From Lachnospiraceae bacterium (GTDB lineage Bacteria; Bacillota; Clostridia; Lachnospirales; Lachnospiraceae), in contig JAPJQL010000032.1 in the NCBI GenBank assembly GCA_030825115.1, positions 1-41,604 of the forward strand: 41,604 nucleotides of DNA, read 5' to 3'. The translations under genes were made by a program, and so were the position numbers. The notes beneath the pieces are model-generated. The model was not told the origin of the DNA. It did not search any database and saw only the letters and a list, made by a program, of their open reading frames with translations. Positions within the stretch are counted from its first letter, which is position 1. Each line of letters opens with the position of its first letter. This document shows positions 41,279 through 41,604 of the stretch, piece after piece.

Positions 41279-41438
41279 TTATGTTGTAGAACAGATTGAC
41301 GGGGATTATGCAAGGCTCGTCAGGCTGGATGCGCCGGACGAGGAGGCAAAGCTGGTAGCGCGGGCGCTGCTTCCGGACGGGATTGAGGAAGGAACGAAAC
41401 TGCATTACGAGATGTTTGAGTATTCGGTGCTCGTATAG
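41265..41438 (+). CDS. Small DUF3006-like protein (57 aa)
   Basis: A 57-aa acidic protein: VVEQIDGDYARLVRL, then ARALLPDGIEEGTKLHYEMF. The 'x-D-G-D-x-A-x-L ... LP-x-G-x-x-E-G' pattern resembles DUF3006, a small beta-barrel-like family. CAGGGAGG (41251-41258) precedes ATG 41265, 14 bp inside the YjbR-like gene, suggesting coupled translation. Function unknown. Confidence 0.72.
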   Translation: MGPFDYVVEQIDGDYARLVRLDAPDEEAKLVARALLPDGIEEGTKLHYEMFEYSVLV

Positions 41439-41467
41439 ATTTCAGAGAAAGAGAAGGAGGGCCCGGT

Positions 41468-41604
41468 ATGATAGAGCCTGCGCTGGCTAAAAAGTTCATC
41501 GAACAGGTTACGCAGTACACGGATTATAACATCAATATCATGAACGGTCAGGGAGTCATCATCGCAAGCCGGGATCCGGGGCGGGTGGGGACATTTCATG
41601 AGGT
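41468..41604 (+). CDS. CdaR-like sugar-diacid regulator, 5' part only
   Basis: The first 45 codons of a gene cut by the window end. The product begins MIEPALAKKFIEQVTQYTDY and continues NINIMNGQGVIIASRDPGRVGTFHE, which matches the N-terminal sugar-diacid-recognition (Diacid_rec) domain of CdaR-family activators of glycerate/glucarate genes. The DNA-binding C-terminal part is outside the window, so the full architecture is not confirmed. AAGGAGG precedes ATG 41468. Confidence 0.8.
   Translation, partial: MIEPALAKKFIEQVTQYTDYNINIMNGQGVIIASRDPGRVGTFHE

Overview
The window looks like a chromosomal segment of an anaerobic, probably spore-forming Firmicute, most likely a Lachnospiraceae-type Clostridium. 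The basis is the conserved pth-mfd-spoVT order, strong AGGAGG ribosome binding sites, TTGACA/TATAAT-type promoters (often with a TGn extension), frequent GTG/TTG starts, and a BFD-type iron-sulfur glycerol-phosphate dehydrogenase. I saw no rRNA, tRNA, CRISPR array or insertion sequence. Family names come from reading the proteins by eye; no database was searched.

Layout. 1-5140: a structured upstream stretch, then pth, mfd and spoVT, closed by a very strong terminator. 5200-11000: single genes and short units: a small HTH-like protein, a zinc-ribbon protein, a 76-aa conserved protein (minus), a MATE exporter, malQ, a membrane-anchored extracellular protein (minus), and a small HD hydrolase resembling stand-alone (p)ppGpp hydrolases. 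11000-20280: a carbohydrate locus that reads as less GC-rich than its flanks: a HAD phosphatase, a SorC-family regulator, a five-gene operon (GlpA-like dehydrogenase with BFD domain, a second FAD/NAD oxidoreductase, a DUF1667 protein, an FGGY kinase, an aquaglyceroporin), and a separately promoted RuBisCO-like protein (RLP).

20340-37434: a tight five-gene surface operon. It has a promoter and a leader of four stem-loops, a cell-wall-binding/DUF6273-like secreted protein, a GLUG-type secreted protein with cell-wall-binding repeats, a 35-aa membrane microprotein, a 3559-aa LPRTG-anchored SpaA/Cna-B-type protein, and a membrane-anchored partner whose start lies 155 bp inside the giant gene. No sortase is present in the window. 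37355-41604: housekeeping-type genes resume (cupin, dGTPase, BrnQ transporter, Spx/ArsC-like, YjbR-like, DUF3006-like) and the window ends inside a CdaR-like regulator gene.

The most interesting system is the RLP locus. An ATTGAA-N6-TTCAAT element occurs before the regulator, before the oxidoreductase/kinase/facilitator operon and, with one half-site mismatch, before the RLP gene. This links all three units into one regulon. I infer that a small polyol enters by the facilitator, is phosphorylated by the FGGY kinase and oxidised by the flavoprotein pair, and that the product is processed by an RLP. The RLP keeps the KDDE metal site but lacks the Lys177 equivalent and the His-Arg pair of true RuBisCO. 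The substrate is unknown.
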